Assembly: GCA_021186555.1 (NCBI GenBank)
Contig: JAJKFL010000004.1
Span: 26,068,406-26,132,405, forward strand
Source of the DNA: Reticulitermes speratus
Lineage: Eukaryota > Arthropoda > Insecta > Blattodea > Rhinotermitidae
Direction: 5' to 3'
DNA: 64,000 nucleotides
In this document: positions 1 through 12,439 of the stretch, one piece after another
Layout of the letters: the number at the start of each line of letters is the position of its first letter
Numbering within the stretch: the first letter of the stretch is position 1
Notes under the pieces: model-generated
Databases searched by the model: none
What the model saw: only the letters and a program-made list of their open reading frames with translations
What the model was told of the DNA's origin: nothing
Made by a program: the position numbers and the translations under genes

Positions 1-799
1 TACTGCTTCTCAATAACTAACACAGTAACAGAGTTGCAGTGAAGTACAAATATTTTGTTTTGCTCCTGCAAACAGTTTTAACGTATGAATTGCTTTCCAT
101 ACTGAACTCTGCAGTTAAGTCTGTAAGCCCACGAACGACAGGAGGGTGTCTCATTATTTATTTAGCGACACTCTGTCATCTGTCAGCACCGCGTGAATCT
201 GGATGAGTAATACCCACAGAATATACGTCCGTCTCACACTTGCATAATTAACACGTGAGTCAACGACACAGAACTACGTCGTTTGTCTGCACGTAGAATG
301 TATAAATGACTTTCACTGTTATAGCAGCTAGTAGTAAGCAGAGCCTGCAACTACTGAATACTTGGTATATACCACAAAAATATGAAGTTTTCATACGCTT
401 TCTTAGGTGGATCCATTTTGATGTTTATATTGCATTTCGGGAAAATAATATTTATACCACTACGTAACACATGCAATTCTGTATACTTTTTTATCTACCA
501 AGTATTTAAGCAGGCCTACACTATGGCCCAATATAACAGAACTCGCAATATAAAACAGTAAAATTAAACTTAATATTTCCAAGTGTCTGAGCACTAAAGT
601 ACTATGTATTGTATTCCTATAAAGCGACACTAAATAATTTAGTGCCTCGGTCAATCAGTTTACTCCACAAACCGATATTTATAGGATACGCTCCAGATGA
701 GCGCCATCAGGATAACGTACATTTCAAATCGTTGGTTAGCTAAGGCCTACGTAAATAAATCCACAGGGAAGTGTTCTGGAGAATCAAATATTTATTCAG
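1..799. other. Unassigned AT-rich intergenic DNA
   Basis: No coding signal, tRNA-like box or recognisable repeat was found here. The open frames are short and low in complexity. Confidence 0.5.
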
Positions 800-1060
800 C
801 CAGTGTAGACATTCCGTGCATTTTATGAAACCCGAAGATTCACTACCCTGTTCACAACATCCTGCCACTATTCCCTATTCTCAGCCACATCATCCCGTCA
901 TCTAATTCTAGGTCTTCCAAGTGGTTTCTTCCTTTCGGGTTTCCATACCGAAAGCCTATACATATTTCTCTTCTCTCCCATGTGTGCCACGTGTTCCTCC
1001 AATCTCATCTTCCTTGATTTGATCTCCCGAGTATTTGATTAAGTGGTACAAATCATGACA
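800..1060 (-). mobile_element. Decayed LINE 3' region (NLRVP family)
   Basis: The plus strand matches, with many substitutions, the antisense of a LINE 3' region found in better condition at 23655-24010: ttttatgaaacccgaag, then a tract ending in tcttccaagtggt and tttcgggtttcc. Read on the minus strand this is the C-terminal end of a non-LTR reverse transcriptase plus its 3' UTR. It is an old, 5'-truncated copy with no intact frame. Confidence 0.6.
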
Positions 1061-1460
1061 CTTCTTACTGTGCAGTTTTCTTTAGCCTTCTGTTCTTTCT
1101 TTTCCCTTGGGCGAAAATATCTTCCTGAGCATCCTATTCTCGAACACCCTCAGACTGTGACAGATCAAGTTTCACACCCACAGAAAACAAATTATAGCTC
1201 TGTAAACTAGTATTTTAACCTTTGTGTTTTAGGTAGCAAACGGGAAGAGAAACGATTCTGGGCCAAATAGTAGCAGACGTTCCCAAAGTTAATCTGATCT
1301 TCATTTATTCATGCATTCAATTTTCATTTTTTAATGTCCGTCACAAATAACTGAACTTTGCTATATTTTCAATAGCCTGCAGGCCGCAGGTGGTCCGCCT
1401 GAATTCTTTTGGCAAACCGCAGAACTTTTTAAAACAAACTGTAAATAATAACCAAATATT

Positions 1461-2017
1461 TCCCCCCCCCCCTATGGCTCGACAGCCCTTAGGGGGCCTA
1501 GGCTTCGTCATTTTACGACGCTTCACGATCACACTGATAGACAACACGTTCGGTAGGACTCCTCTGGACGAGGGACCAGCTCGTCGCAGAGACCTCTACC
1601 TGACAACACACAACACTCACAAGAGACAGACATCCATGCCCCCGGTGGGATTTTTTTTTTTGTCTGTCTGTCCGGGGCTTTTCCCTTTGATCCATTTTTG
1701 TACTGTTTAAATCCTTTTCGTCCTTCATGTCACTTTTACGTTCCATGCTACCGTCCTTATACAACAAACACAACACAAACATCCGTGCCCCCGGTGGGAT
1801 TTTTTTTTTTTTTTTTGGTATTCCTGGGTTTTCCCCTTTGATCCATTTGTACTGTTGAAGTCCTTTTTGTCCTGCATGTCACCTTATGTTTCATGCTATC
1901 GTCCATACATCTAACACAACACAAACATCCATGCCCCCGGTGGGATTCGAACCCACGATCCTAGTAAGCGAGCGGCCGCAGACCCACGCCTTAGACCGCA
2001 CGGCCACTGGGATCGGC
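1461..2017 (-). mobile_element. SINE A, full-length, tRNA-Leu-like head
   Basis: On the minus strand the element starts with a tRNA-Leu-like head: an A box like TGGCCGTGCGG, then a perfect B box GGTTCGAATCC at about 1943-1953. The body has poly(A/T) linkers and two further copies of the post-head motif (tcccaccgggggcatgg), and ends in ggctgtcgagccat. It is flanked by a near-perfect 14-bp duplication, aataaccaaatatt at 1447-1460 and aataaccaaaaatt at 2018-2031, which defines both ends. Two sister copies lie at 23080 and 58525. Confidence 0.9.
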
Positions 2018-2384
2018 AATAACCAAAAATTACAATTTACAAATAGAAACATTCGTTTGGATAAAATCGTAAAATAAATTATCAAACTGGAGAAACAAAT
2101 ATTTCTATTCAGAAAATCAAACTGACAATGCGTGCCTGATCTGTCAAAATACAGAAGCTGTGAAAAAGTATACTGGTAAATGTCCTTATGAAACAAACCA
2201 CAAGGAAAAACATAGCATATTTACAGTAACACATGAAAGTAATGAATTGTGCTAATTAGTGCTAATTAAAATAAACTTTCGAAAACTAACAAGAATTTTT
2301 CTACGACATTAATAAATCAAATGATTTAAATGTAACAGCAAGTTTTTATATTGGCCAATTTAATTGGCGAAAACCTAAAACCTT

Positions 2385-3720
2385 TGACAGAGGTATAATA
2401 TTTTCTAATTTGTTTTATTAAAACACCTGATATGGGCAAGAAAAATTACGAGGGCTGAAAAACATACGCCTCAGTAGAAAGACCGTGGCTGAATGGATAA
2501 ACAGCATGAAAAATGGTTTCAGGGAACAATTAAAGTCGACTAGCAAATTTTTTTTAAGCCAACTCGATAGCCGCGGATGAAAACACAGATGTCAAACATA
2601 GTGCTCAGCTTGCAGTGTTTATTCTCAGTTGTAACTCAAATTAAGATAAAACTGAGGGACCTTTTGAATTAATTCCCATGCACGAAATAATTACGGAAAA
2701 ATACACTTTCAGCGAGGAAAGAAATTTACTAATACATTATGAGCTTCCACTTAACAAACTTCCGTGAATTGTGACTGACCGACCTGCCCGTATGACGGGT
2801 ACTAAAAACGGCATGTGGAGAAATAAATAAAAATATCGTCAATACATTTCACAGTTACCAATGTATGGTATTACGCCAGACAGTCTTGTGTGGCAAAATA
2901 ATTACACTGCAACACATTTGAAAACGAGCTGCTTCAAGCGTTAACTTATACCTGTCCCGGGATTATATCGTGGACAGTTTGCTTCTTTTCTTCTGACTAC
3001 CGATAGCGATTATGAGGATTTACGACACTGCACACTAAAATTCGCTGTTTATCATGCTACAAAGTGTTTAAAGCATTTTATGATTTCATAAGTTAAATTT
3101 ATACGTTTGTGGAAATGAAAAAACAATACGGTAGCGACTTTAAAATATTAAATCGTAACGAGAAATGTAATTTTTAGTTCATATTGCAGGGTACATAGAT
3201 GAGTTAAATGTGGAGCTACAGGAAAAGAATTTAATAATGTAATCACGTGAAAACATTATGCCTTTCAGATAAAACTCGGCTCTGGAAAATACAAAGAGAA
3301 ATGAAAATTGGTATATTTTGAAACACGCAATTTTCGTGAGTACAATCCACGAATCAACTGGTACCCAGAAATACTGGATTGCTGAGAGTCAAATATGAAA
3401 GTCTGTTTTATGATTTTAAGGTTCGTGAAATGATATCTGCCATGTCCACTACACGAAATACTTTTGACGCTGATAACGCGGAAAAAGATTTACAAATGGA
3501 ACCGCAAGAATTGTAATGCGATTTAGTTCTAAAATAAAAATTCAGTGAAGATGGGGTGTCCAGTTTTTGTATCTAGTTACCTGTACATCGATTACTCTTA
3601 AAAGTATTCAATTTTATCGCCAAACATGTGCGACATACGATGGCACATATTCGTGTGAACGATTATTTTCAAGACTAAAGATACATATTTATCATCAATA
3701 AAGAAAGTAACATCGCAAAA
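2385..3720 (+). pseudogene. hAT transposase relic (GTF2IRD2/ZBED5-like clade)
   Basis: Three-frame reading of the plus strand gives collinear blocks typical of hAT transposases of the type domesticated as GTF2IRD2 and ZBED5. They are LSRKTVAEWINSMKNGF at about 2475-2520, a DVKHSAQLAVFI-like block near 2588-2625, an IVTD...MTGTKNGM block near 2769-2820, a DNAEKDLQMEPQEL block near 3470-3515, and a TYSCERLFSRLK block near 3640-3680. The blocks are separated by stops and frame changes, so no functional protein remains. Terminal inverted repeats were not located. Confidence 0.7.
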
Positions 3721-4635
3721 TTTTAAACCTATCATGATTAAGCTAAGCGTAAAAACAAGATTCTAAACTTCTGAATAAATCTTCTGATTAGAGGTGAGAT
3801 ATTAGAAAAGTACCAGATTGGATAATCTTAGACTTTTTATATTTAGATTTGGAATTAAAAAGGGCTTCTTTTATTTGCGACGTTTATTATGTCGTGCTAT
3901 TTTTATAGTATTACGTATATTTTTATTCATTTCTAAAATTTTGCCGCCCAATACCACATCTCTTATATTAGCCGACTGTTGCCCGCAAGCACCAACGTGT
4001 ATGACATACCTACCTACATCAACACCCCTACTTCTTACTGTACATAAACTAACCTCTGCAGTTGCGACAGGGTAGACTTACAAACAGAACGTTTACATTT
4101 AACTTCGAACCAAGTGTTGTGAAGCCGACGAATTTTTTCTCACTACCAGCATGATAGGAATCTAAAAATAAATTATAATTTTAATATTTACCTTTTAAAT
4201 TGTCACTTCTAGGCCTATAACTAAAAGCTTTCACCGTCGATCCTCTATGCAAAAACTGGACTGTGTAAAGTAAACAATAAACACAAATGTAGTCGTAAAC
4301 TGTCATATGACATCACCAATTCTAACTCAGGTGTGAAGCCTGTCTTTTAATTATGTCACTGGAAGGGATTGCAAAAAAAAAAAAAGATTCTGCGTTAAAG
4401 TCTCCGTCCCTGTATGTTGTAAGTTACTTCTAATCAACAAGCACTGCCAAAACATTATCCTGATATAGAAGACACTTGAATTGCTTTCCATACGCCACAA
4501 ATTAAAACAGCGCTTCTCTTATTGTGTGCCCGCAAAATGTGTCGGATTACAAAAATATTAGCAGATACTTGGACTGAGTAATTCCAAAAAGCATAATTCT
4601 TTTTAAGGAGTGACAATCGCTTTGCTGGTGAAAAA
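3721..4635. other. Unassigned DNA
   Basis: No convincing gene or repeat family was recognised. The 85-codon frame at 3818-4075 has no domain-like composition and looks like chance. Confidence 0.4.
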
Positions 4636-4639
4636 ACAC

Positions 4640-5010
4640 ATTACCTTGTTCACAGAATTTCGCCACTGAAACCCTATCACAGACAGATGAACCCAGTCCA
4701 CACCCTCATAACCCACTTCTTTAAGATTCATTTTAATACTATTTTCGCCCTACGCCCAGGTATCTTAGAGCTGTTTTTCCCTTCAAGTAGTTCCGGCTAC
4801 AATTTGGTAAAAAATATCTTATGTCTCTCATGCTCGGTATATATCCCATCACCTTCATCCCCATTGAATTAAATGCCCTAAGACTATCTTGTGAATACAA
4901 ATTTTTTGTGCTTATCATTCGTATAACAAGTGCTGTACCTCATCCATCTCAGCAGCCTTGAATTGATCACCTTAACAATATTTGAACTATTCTGACTTGA
5001 TGCTAAATAT
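4640..5010 (-). mobile_element. Decayed LINE 3' region (NLRVP family)
   Basis: The segment acattaccttgttcacag followed by agtccacaccctcataaccc and cgccctacgcccaggta is collinear with the antisense LINE repeat at 23740-23880. It is more diverged than that copy. The short plus-strand frame at 4687-4872 is an artefact of this antisense repeat. Confidence 0.6.
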
Positions 5011-5394
5011 TTGTGGTCACTTCTTAGTGCGCGTAATCGCCTGATTATTAGAGCTGCTTGGAATAAGTTACTTGTGTCGAGTACCTACTTGTGTACGTAC
5101 ATTAAGCAAATAAATTGTTACTGGATTCGTATATCGTATAATTCAATTAATGTCTTTCTGAGCTAAGAATTCAGACTTATAATTATTATTGTTGCTATTA
5201 TTTATAAGCATTTGAAGAAAGTTTAAAGTGTTGTGAAATATAGCATCGAGACTCTAAATTCCGAAACCGGTCCACGAGGAACATCCTCACAGTTATTTCA
5301 GTCGTTCATAATTTACAACATAAATTATATAATTATCCGTACTGAATGTCCAATCTCCACAACTAGTTTCTTTTCTATGGAGTAACAACCGAAT

Positions 5395-5565
5395 TCGGGC
5401 CTAGGTAGCCTCATTGTTGTGGTTTATAGATTACACGCAATTAGACACACACATCCGGTAAAACTCCTCTGAACGAGTGATCAACCCGTCGCAGTGGCCA
5501 CTACCTACACAACGCACAACAAACACCACAGACGAAACCCGTGCCCTCCAGAAACGTATCTTCTT
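5395..5565 (-). mobile_element. SINE A 3'-domain fragment
   Basis: The plus strand (gcctaggtagcctcattg, then actcctctgaacgag and acccgtcgcagtggcc) corresponds, with substitutions, to the 3' domain of SINE A at 1490-1640 in the same orientation. The tRNA-like head is missing, so this is a truncated or decayed copy. Confidence 0.6.
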
Positions 5566-8150
5566 TTTCAAGTCTTACGGTCAGCAATAATAACATGGCG
5601 GGCTCATAAAATCCTGAAGTAAGAGCGACACCAACGCCATTTCACGAAAGCTCCTGAAATCATGTACAGTGACAGATCTTTGAAAAATGTAGAACTTATG
5701 GCAAATTTTCTTTGCTGTAAGATTTAAATTTAACTTTAAGATGTCAACAGTACATAAATAACAAACCACTGGAGCAGAGAATGAGACAAAGGGCTATTAT
5801 ATGAATATATCTACAAATTATGTATGAATGTGTCTTATACTTTAACAATCACAAAAATGACAAAAATGTGAATCTTTGGGATAAAATCAAACAAATTTGC
5901 ATATCTGTATTCAAGTAAAAAATAATTCCCAAAAAGATAACATAATTGTTGTTGTTTTGCTGCTGCTGCTGGAGTTGGTGGTAGTGATAATGATTATGAT
6001 GATGATACATTTACAACTGAAAGCAGTAAAAGACATTTTGATCCCAGCAGGATTCCATCCCATGACCTCAACCCACAAGCTCAGCATATTAAGTCCTGAG
6101 ATACATATACACTGCAATTTATTACCTTATGCACTAACGTTATTACACAGCCTCTGTAAGGACTGGAAGTCTACACAGTCGAAAAAGTAGGCTTTATGAA
6201 TTTTCCCACAATCGTTTTTTATTTGAATGGACATGTTAACAACCCAAATGCAGGACTGAGATCTCACACCCCAGTTGTCAACCTGATGCACCAACAGAAA
6301 ATTACAGCCTAGTAAAAGTGTGACGTGCTTGTTTGATAAGCTTGCTTGTCGAGAATTTCTATACAAGTCCATCTATTTTGCTCTCCGCATAGAAATAAAC
6401 TCCACACTGAGAAAAGTTTTGAATAGTCTATACATGTAAATCAAATGCCTCAACAGCATTTGCAGCACAGCCTAAGGACAAGGAGGACGTGAGGCCAACC
6501 ACCCCTCTACCCCAACACTACTATACGGAATTAATTATTTTTACTAGTCAAGATTTCCTTAACAGTCTAGGTCCACATTTTTATTACATACAAAATTCAG
6601 CAACGTTTAGGGAAGTTATGTAAGAGCATTAGAGTTGTTGGGGAGGGAAGGGCGTGTGGTGTTGCCGACCCGGGAGGCAGAGTCAAAGTGGCGGCAAAAT
6701 CCGTAATTTCTGTTTTTGGCGGACATCGTGATTATTCGCCACGGGCGCCCAAAGACTTTACCAGCGTCACTCTGAAAAGTGTTAGGTACAAACACGCATA
6801 CGGACATGAAGGTGGCTGTCTCCATCTAACGGGGACAGACCGCGAAGCTGGTATTTCGGCGTTTGCAGTGCAATGACGCTATACAGTACAGTCTCAGTTA
6901 CTAACATCATCATTGAATAACGCAAAAGCAACATACGACATGCGTCACAAAGTTCGTTACATTCACCTTTAACACTTTCAACTTACCATTGAGTTGTTTG
7001 CTGTTACTAACATCGAAGGATAGGATATCTGCAGTAACTAAAGTAACTAGACACCACCTTCACAATCAAAAATCACTTAATAAGCATGTGAAACGATTTG
7101 AAGCTCTTCCCTAACCTAATCACGCTACCTTCTAACCTATACGTCGATCTGTGTATCATTCGATTTGTGGCTATCGATTTAGCAGAGCCTGAGCGATCAT
7201 GTGTTTATAGTGACATCTGGACGATATAATTAGAACTTGTGGAATATCGAATAAGGACGATGACATGCCATTGGACAGAGAATGGTTCGTAGATACACGC
7301 AGTTAAAGGCTACGTCAACGTTTGCCTTATGTGAGCAAACCTGAATACCGTTGTACACGTTTGTACACGTTTAGCCATGAACCATATTCTTAGAAATGTT
7401 ATGCAATAAGTATGGCTCCAATTTGGACCTTGCAGTATTGGTCATGAAGCTGCTGGGAAAAATGTCAAAGATCAGTCTTCGGCAAAATCTGTTTTCCACA
7501 AACCCGAGCTCCGTAACCGCGGATTAAGTGTACAATGTAACGAACTTAATTGAAGACATCCCGTTGTATTTTTTCTAAGTTGACGCGTGTAATAGAAACA
7601 AGGATACGTACAGCGAAAAAGTTTTAAAAGTATAGAGGTGCACATGAAAAACAAAACGTGAACATAAGTAAACAAGTCGATCCCAATAAAATGCAACCAG
7701 GAAAACAACTCACATACAAGATGTTTAACATAAGTCGAAATCGGATACGAATAAATCCCATAGCAGCAATGTAAACAACGGAATTACGGCGCATCCTTCA
7801 TGCGTCTACACACGTATAGGCAACAAAGAAAAAAAAAGAAAACTCGCAACGACTTCTTAATTTAATCAGTGCTGTAATGAAACACCATTTTAATTTCTAA
7901 TATTTAATTTTCAATTACGCCATCACTTATCTACATGAATAAAAATTTAAGAATAGTTAATAGGAATTTGAAATACCTACAGTAAAAAGGACTCAGTTCA
8001 GTAATTCTGCACAACACAAATGCAAAACAATAAACTACCAACAAAGGCATCTTTTATATAATTGTTGGCTGTAAAAAGTACAACTCCAAGATGTAATATC
8101 TCACATTGAAGTACATAGGATTTCGTAATTTGTTTTCTTGCTTGTACAAA
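5566..8150. other. Unassigned DNA with short simple repeats
   Basis: No gene or known repeat was supported. There is a low-complexity patch at 5945-6010 (GTT/GCT then GAT-type triplets) and a slightly GC-rich patch at 6610-6760. The frames of 60-100 codons here show no domain character. Confidence 0.4.
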
Positions 8151-8159
8151 TTTCTTCAT

Positions 8160-8205
8160 ACTTGGCCTGATGATGGTCTTTTAAGATTGAAACAAACATA
8201 CAGTT
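8160..8205 (+). other. Decayed hammerhead-like motif
   Basis: It reads CTGATGATGGTC, a loop, then GATTGAAAC, which keeps the spacing of the hammerhead-like cores found intact at 32432 and 60707. The stem II pairing is only partial. Treated as an eroded solo copy. Confidence 0.4.
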
Positions 8206-8564
8206 GTTTTGAAGGCATTTTTATTGAGTACTTATGTTGACTGCAAGTATTGTTACTGCTGAAGGGCCGCAGACTAGGATGTACAATAATACAGGCATAT
8301 GGGTTCCCCCGCAGCACTGATGAAACATACCTGTAATCCAACCTCTTCTAGAAGGGTGGGGGGGGGGGGGCTCAATACGCCACTGGCTGAAGACGGTTCG
8401 GCAATGGATTCACGAAAAGAATGTTACCTTGCGTTCCGTAATTTGCACATTTTTAAAATGCTTATACCTTCTTCTACCTGCAAACATACAACAGTCCTCA
8501 GAAAAGAACGTTAGGTCATCTTACTGACACTTGTATGATAGGAGGTTCTCACGGTGTGGATTAG

Positions 8565-8665
8565 GAAAATTAAGTCTTCTTGGATGTGACGCCGTGTACT
8601 TTATATGTACTGACGTTTCGGAGGAAACTGCTGCGTTCGCCTTCAGTGTAGAAGAATGAAAAAGA
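8565..8665 (-). other. Solo hammerhead-like repeat (GGAGG-stem family)
   Basis: Read on the minus strand it has CTGAAGGCGAA, then a hairpin ending in TTTCCTCC, GAAAC, GTCA and GTA, followed by a conserved flank ending in the CACGGCGTCACATCC-like block. The same arrangement recurs at 17850, 18930, 20700 and 55385. Confidence 0.55.
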
Positions 8666-8699
8666 GATGCAAGTTGTTCATATCACACTACAGCATCCC

Positions 8700-11600
8700 A
8701 CATTGTTCCTTTATTTCATTCTTAATCATTCAAAGTACATAAATATGATGCTATGTATCTTAAAGGGTGCAAAGTATCAACTTTTAACAGATGTTATCTA
8801 TACATAAGTAGTGAAATTGTTAATTACATTATGAATATCTCATTTTAAAGTACATGTGTATCCACAGTCGAGGTAATGGAATGGCAAGATTTAAATTTAG
8901 CCTACTTACACATTTTGCTTTTGTGACACACTATATAAAAATGTACATAGGTTGTAAGAAATAATATATCATGTATATATACATAGACCAATATATATAA
9001 CGTTTCTTTTAAACATAACAGACAACAGAACAATAAAATATGTCACCTCATGTATTACAATGAGTTGAAACATTAGTTACAATTACATAAACTAAAAGAC
9101 AGTTTGTGAGATATGTTTTAAAGTCGGCGACAGTGAAGAATGCAGTCTTCTGGGATGTCACACAGTGTACTGGAACAGAAAGTTACAGAGTGTTCGGAGA
9201 AACCTTCCGTCCGTTTCTCTGATCCATTGGTAAATTTTTACCGGACTATTTGGGGTCACATCCGAAAGACAGCATTCTTCTAGAGAGTATGCGCTCATAT
9301 CCTTGTGTAATAATGAACTCTCCATTACTGCTTGTTTATTACCGAGATAATTAAAACGATAAGTATTGCCGTTCGAAATTTTAGCACAATGTAATTTTGA
9401 AAAGTGTTACAAAATAGGCTGTTTATATTTATTTCTTCATTCCTTCAAAGCATACAATTTTAAGACCGGTCCTTTTGCAGGGTTAAGAGTTCTAAAAATA
9501 CTGTGACACAGAGATATTTCATTTCTAAATTACAGTTTTTTTCATGTTTATAATTGCATTTCTTTCTTTCTCTCATGACACCGGTTATCCAAAACTTAAT
9601 GTTCTGTATATTTTTATATACACAAATAATGATGCCAGCTGTTTCATTTGAGGACTAAATCATATCACTCAAACAATCTGCACTCTAAAGGGAATACATA
9701 CAGTAATCAATGCCAAATGAAGAGAGTGGCGTTTATAAAGATTCATTTCGTGGTTCATGTTTAAAATTATTACTAATGAATATAAAATGATTTTGTATTT
9801 TTTATTTCTAGAAAAACTTGATGAACATTTTTATAGAGAAGGTACAGCATAATGTGAGTGAAACTCATGGAATTTAGAAAACTGTGTGTTTTAGCAGCAA
9901 ATTCTACGTTTGTTCTGTTTTACCAGAAGCGAACACGTTTTATGAGCATTTATTGACACATACAGCGAATTTCATGTTTGTCAGCTAAAAAGGGAACTTT
10001 ATGCTGTTAAGCCTCAGCCATGAATGTTGGTTGAATCAAAGCAATTCATGTCATTCTCAGTGATATTAATAACAAAACATCCAGAACATTCAAGGTCTGA
10101 CAGTAAAAAAAAATAAATTGTTGTTTTGAATAACAACTGATAACACTTGTGATAGGAATTTATGTCACACTGTCGTTAGGTGTCAGTTTGACTTTGGCTG
10201 CAGTAAGATTATTATTGGTACACAGTATGTATTTGTGTTTTACACTGTCATGCTGCCAATAACTCAGAATATCTAATATTTTTAATAAAATACTATTTGG
10301 TGTGATATTTGCATATTTGCACAGGGAGTTTTTGCAAGGTGGTGCACATTACCAATATGTAAAGTGACCAGATTTTGTAATGATCAATAATAATGTATTT
10401 GTCATTTAATTAAAATCCTTAATTAATCCATAGACTAAAACTGGAGGAACTGTAAAAAATTTTGTTCCATTTTTGTAAATTGTTTCCCAAGGTGGTGCAA
10501 AATCACCCCTTCCACCTGACTGTTCATGCCTCTGTATATATGTCACATTATTGCAATAAATGCAACATCCTTTTAACATTCTTCATGTGGAATGACTGCT
10601 AGATATTTTAGTGGCACTCATAAGGATGTAGATTTCATATTACTGAAACAAGGTAAGCAGTGCTAAGGGAAACGTTACACTTTTACACCATTCTGGTAAA
10701 TGTCTGCAAATGGGTGATGGTAACTGTATTATTATCCTGTATATGCTATTTTATTAATGATACATTTAAGTTTTACAACTCATTCAAGGTGGACTATATT
10801 TAAAATGAGATTCTAATTTTAACTTTACCTTCTTTTTCCCAAGTAATGTCATGGAAATCCTGAAACTGAGAAGTGAACTACATGTCAAGAAAACTAAATT
10901 ATCTTATACTGTATTTGTGATTGTGTTCATATGACAACACAGAGCAGAAGATAGTAATCACTTACTTGGTAACAGAGCTGTATTACAATAACAAGGAAAT
11001 AATTTAGTCACATGGATAATACATACACTGTTTCCTGACTAACAGTACATGAGTCTTTGGCTGTGATGCTATGTGGTAATCTGAAGTTAAATCTGGCAAA
11101 GAAGAAATATTAAAACACATATGTAACAAATTGTATTTTGATTCCATTCCCAGTACACTCTGTACAGAAATAGTGGTGACAAGAATACTACAACATACTG
11201 TTACTAATCGATAGTACTACAGATTATTAATTGATATGTAATCTTACTTACTATTCTAAAGTAAGTTTGGGAAAACTTGGGCATCTTCATCAAAATATCG
11301 CAAGCTGTCACAGGGGCAGATAAATATGGGAAACTTTCAAGGCTACAAAATTATTATTTACATTTCAGAACAACTACCTAAGTTTATTATTTATTTTATT
11401 TATTTATTTTAGAATATCATGTCATTAATCACCTACAATAAACTTATGAGCCAAAGTTTTCCCATACCTATCTGAAAGCTTATATTCATTATCCAGTGCG
11501 TCTTAAATACGATGACATCACAATCTAAACCCGTTCTTTTCTTCTTTCAAACACTTGCCAAATAAAATTTTTAAAGTGCCATAATAACTGGAATTAAAAA

Positions 11601-12197
11601 CCACAAGAACAGTGCAGAACTTTGAATGCTTCCATAAATAATTTGTAATAATATTGACAATTATGACCACAAGAACTTCTGAAAATAAACACCTCTCAAC
11701 TGGTATCTGAATTACTACAATGTTGGTAACAAAAATGTAGAATTACAAAACAAATTAATATTGAATGCATATGTGTACCTTTAACAAGACTTTAACAAAC
11801 AGTGACCATAAACATAAAAATGACCACCAGATTCTCATGGGAACCAATAAGTGTTATGTTCCTTTGAAACCAGTTATTGGTGATGGCATTCTCGGACTAT
11901 AAAGACAGGATTCTAGACACAGTATCAGATATCTTTGGCTGAAATATAAGGGTCTTGGTACTCCAAACTAAGTCACAGCATACCAATATATTCATACTGT
12001 GTGAAATCCACTGAAGAATCTAAGGAAATTAAACACATTATATACATATTATGAAACCTGATAAGGTCACAGTACATGCACATGACTTAAAAAGGAAGGC
12101 AAAATGTGAGCTATAAACTACATTCCCACCAAAATATGTGGAAAAATATTAGGACCAGTACAATCATGACAGTTCCCTAGATAAGGATCAAATGATG
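8700..12197 (-). other. Repeat-poor AT-rich tract; possible long FAM43 3' UTR
   Basis: About 3.5 kb directly downstream (minus strand) of the FAM43-like terminal exon has almost none of the SINE, LINE or MITE sequences that fill the rest of the window. The exception is a decayed repeat near 9140-9215. It lacks open frames. A minus-strand AATAAA-type signal lies near 8710. This fits a long 3' UTR, but transcription is inferred only. Confidence 0.35.
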
Positions 12198-12439
12198 TCA
12201 CACCTGCAGACACTGTGAACTACGACTGTTCCCCCTAACAAATGTCTTCATCAGTTGATGCTGGGGCACATCTGTCTCTTTCATGTCAGCTGAGATGATG
12301 CCTTCTCCCAGTTCTTTCACTCCTGCGTCCGTAAGTTCTGCATAGCCACTTTCATCACTTTCTTCTTCCTCCTCATGTTCCCCTGGGGTTTCTGTCATAT
12401 CATCCTCTTCTGACAGTGAGTCAAGCTCAGAAATCTCAC
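12198..12439 (-). CDS. FAM43-like protein, candidate terminal exon (acidic tail)
   Basis: A good minus-strand acceptor (a T-rich tract ending in ttgtcag) sits at 12446-12440. The exon opens with GT GAG ATT, so it needs one base from the previous exon. The upstream exon ending at 16186 supplies exactly one G, giving the junction CANR-G-EISELD. The exon encodes about 80 residues. It starts with ISELDSLSEEDD, continues through a Glu-rich run (HEEEEESDESGY), and ends QCLQV with a TGA stop. Acidic C-terminal tracts also occur in vertebrate FAM43 proteins, but this segment is not diagnostic alone. The assignment to FAM43 rests on strand, order and splice phase. The CAG|GTGTGA at the stop could also act as a donor, so this may not be the last exon. 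Confidence 0.6.

Noticed and set aside
1390-1782. Two overlapping ORFs of about 100 codons
   Set aside because: Both lie mostly in SINE A sequence and its poly(T) linkers.
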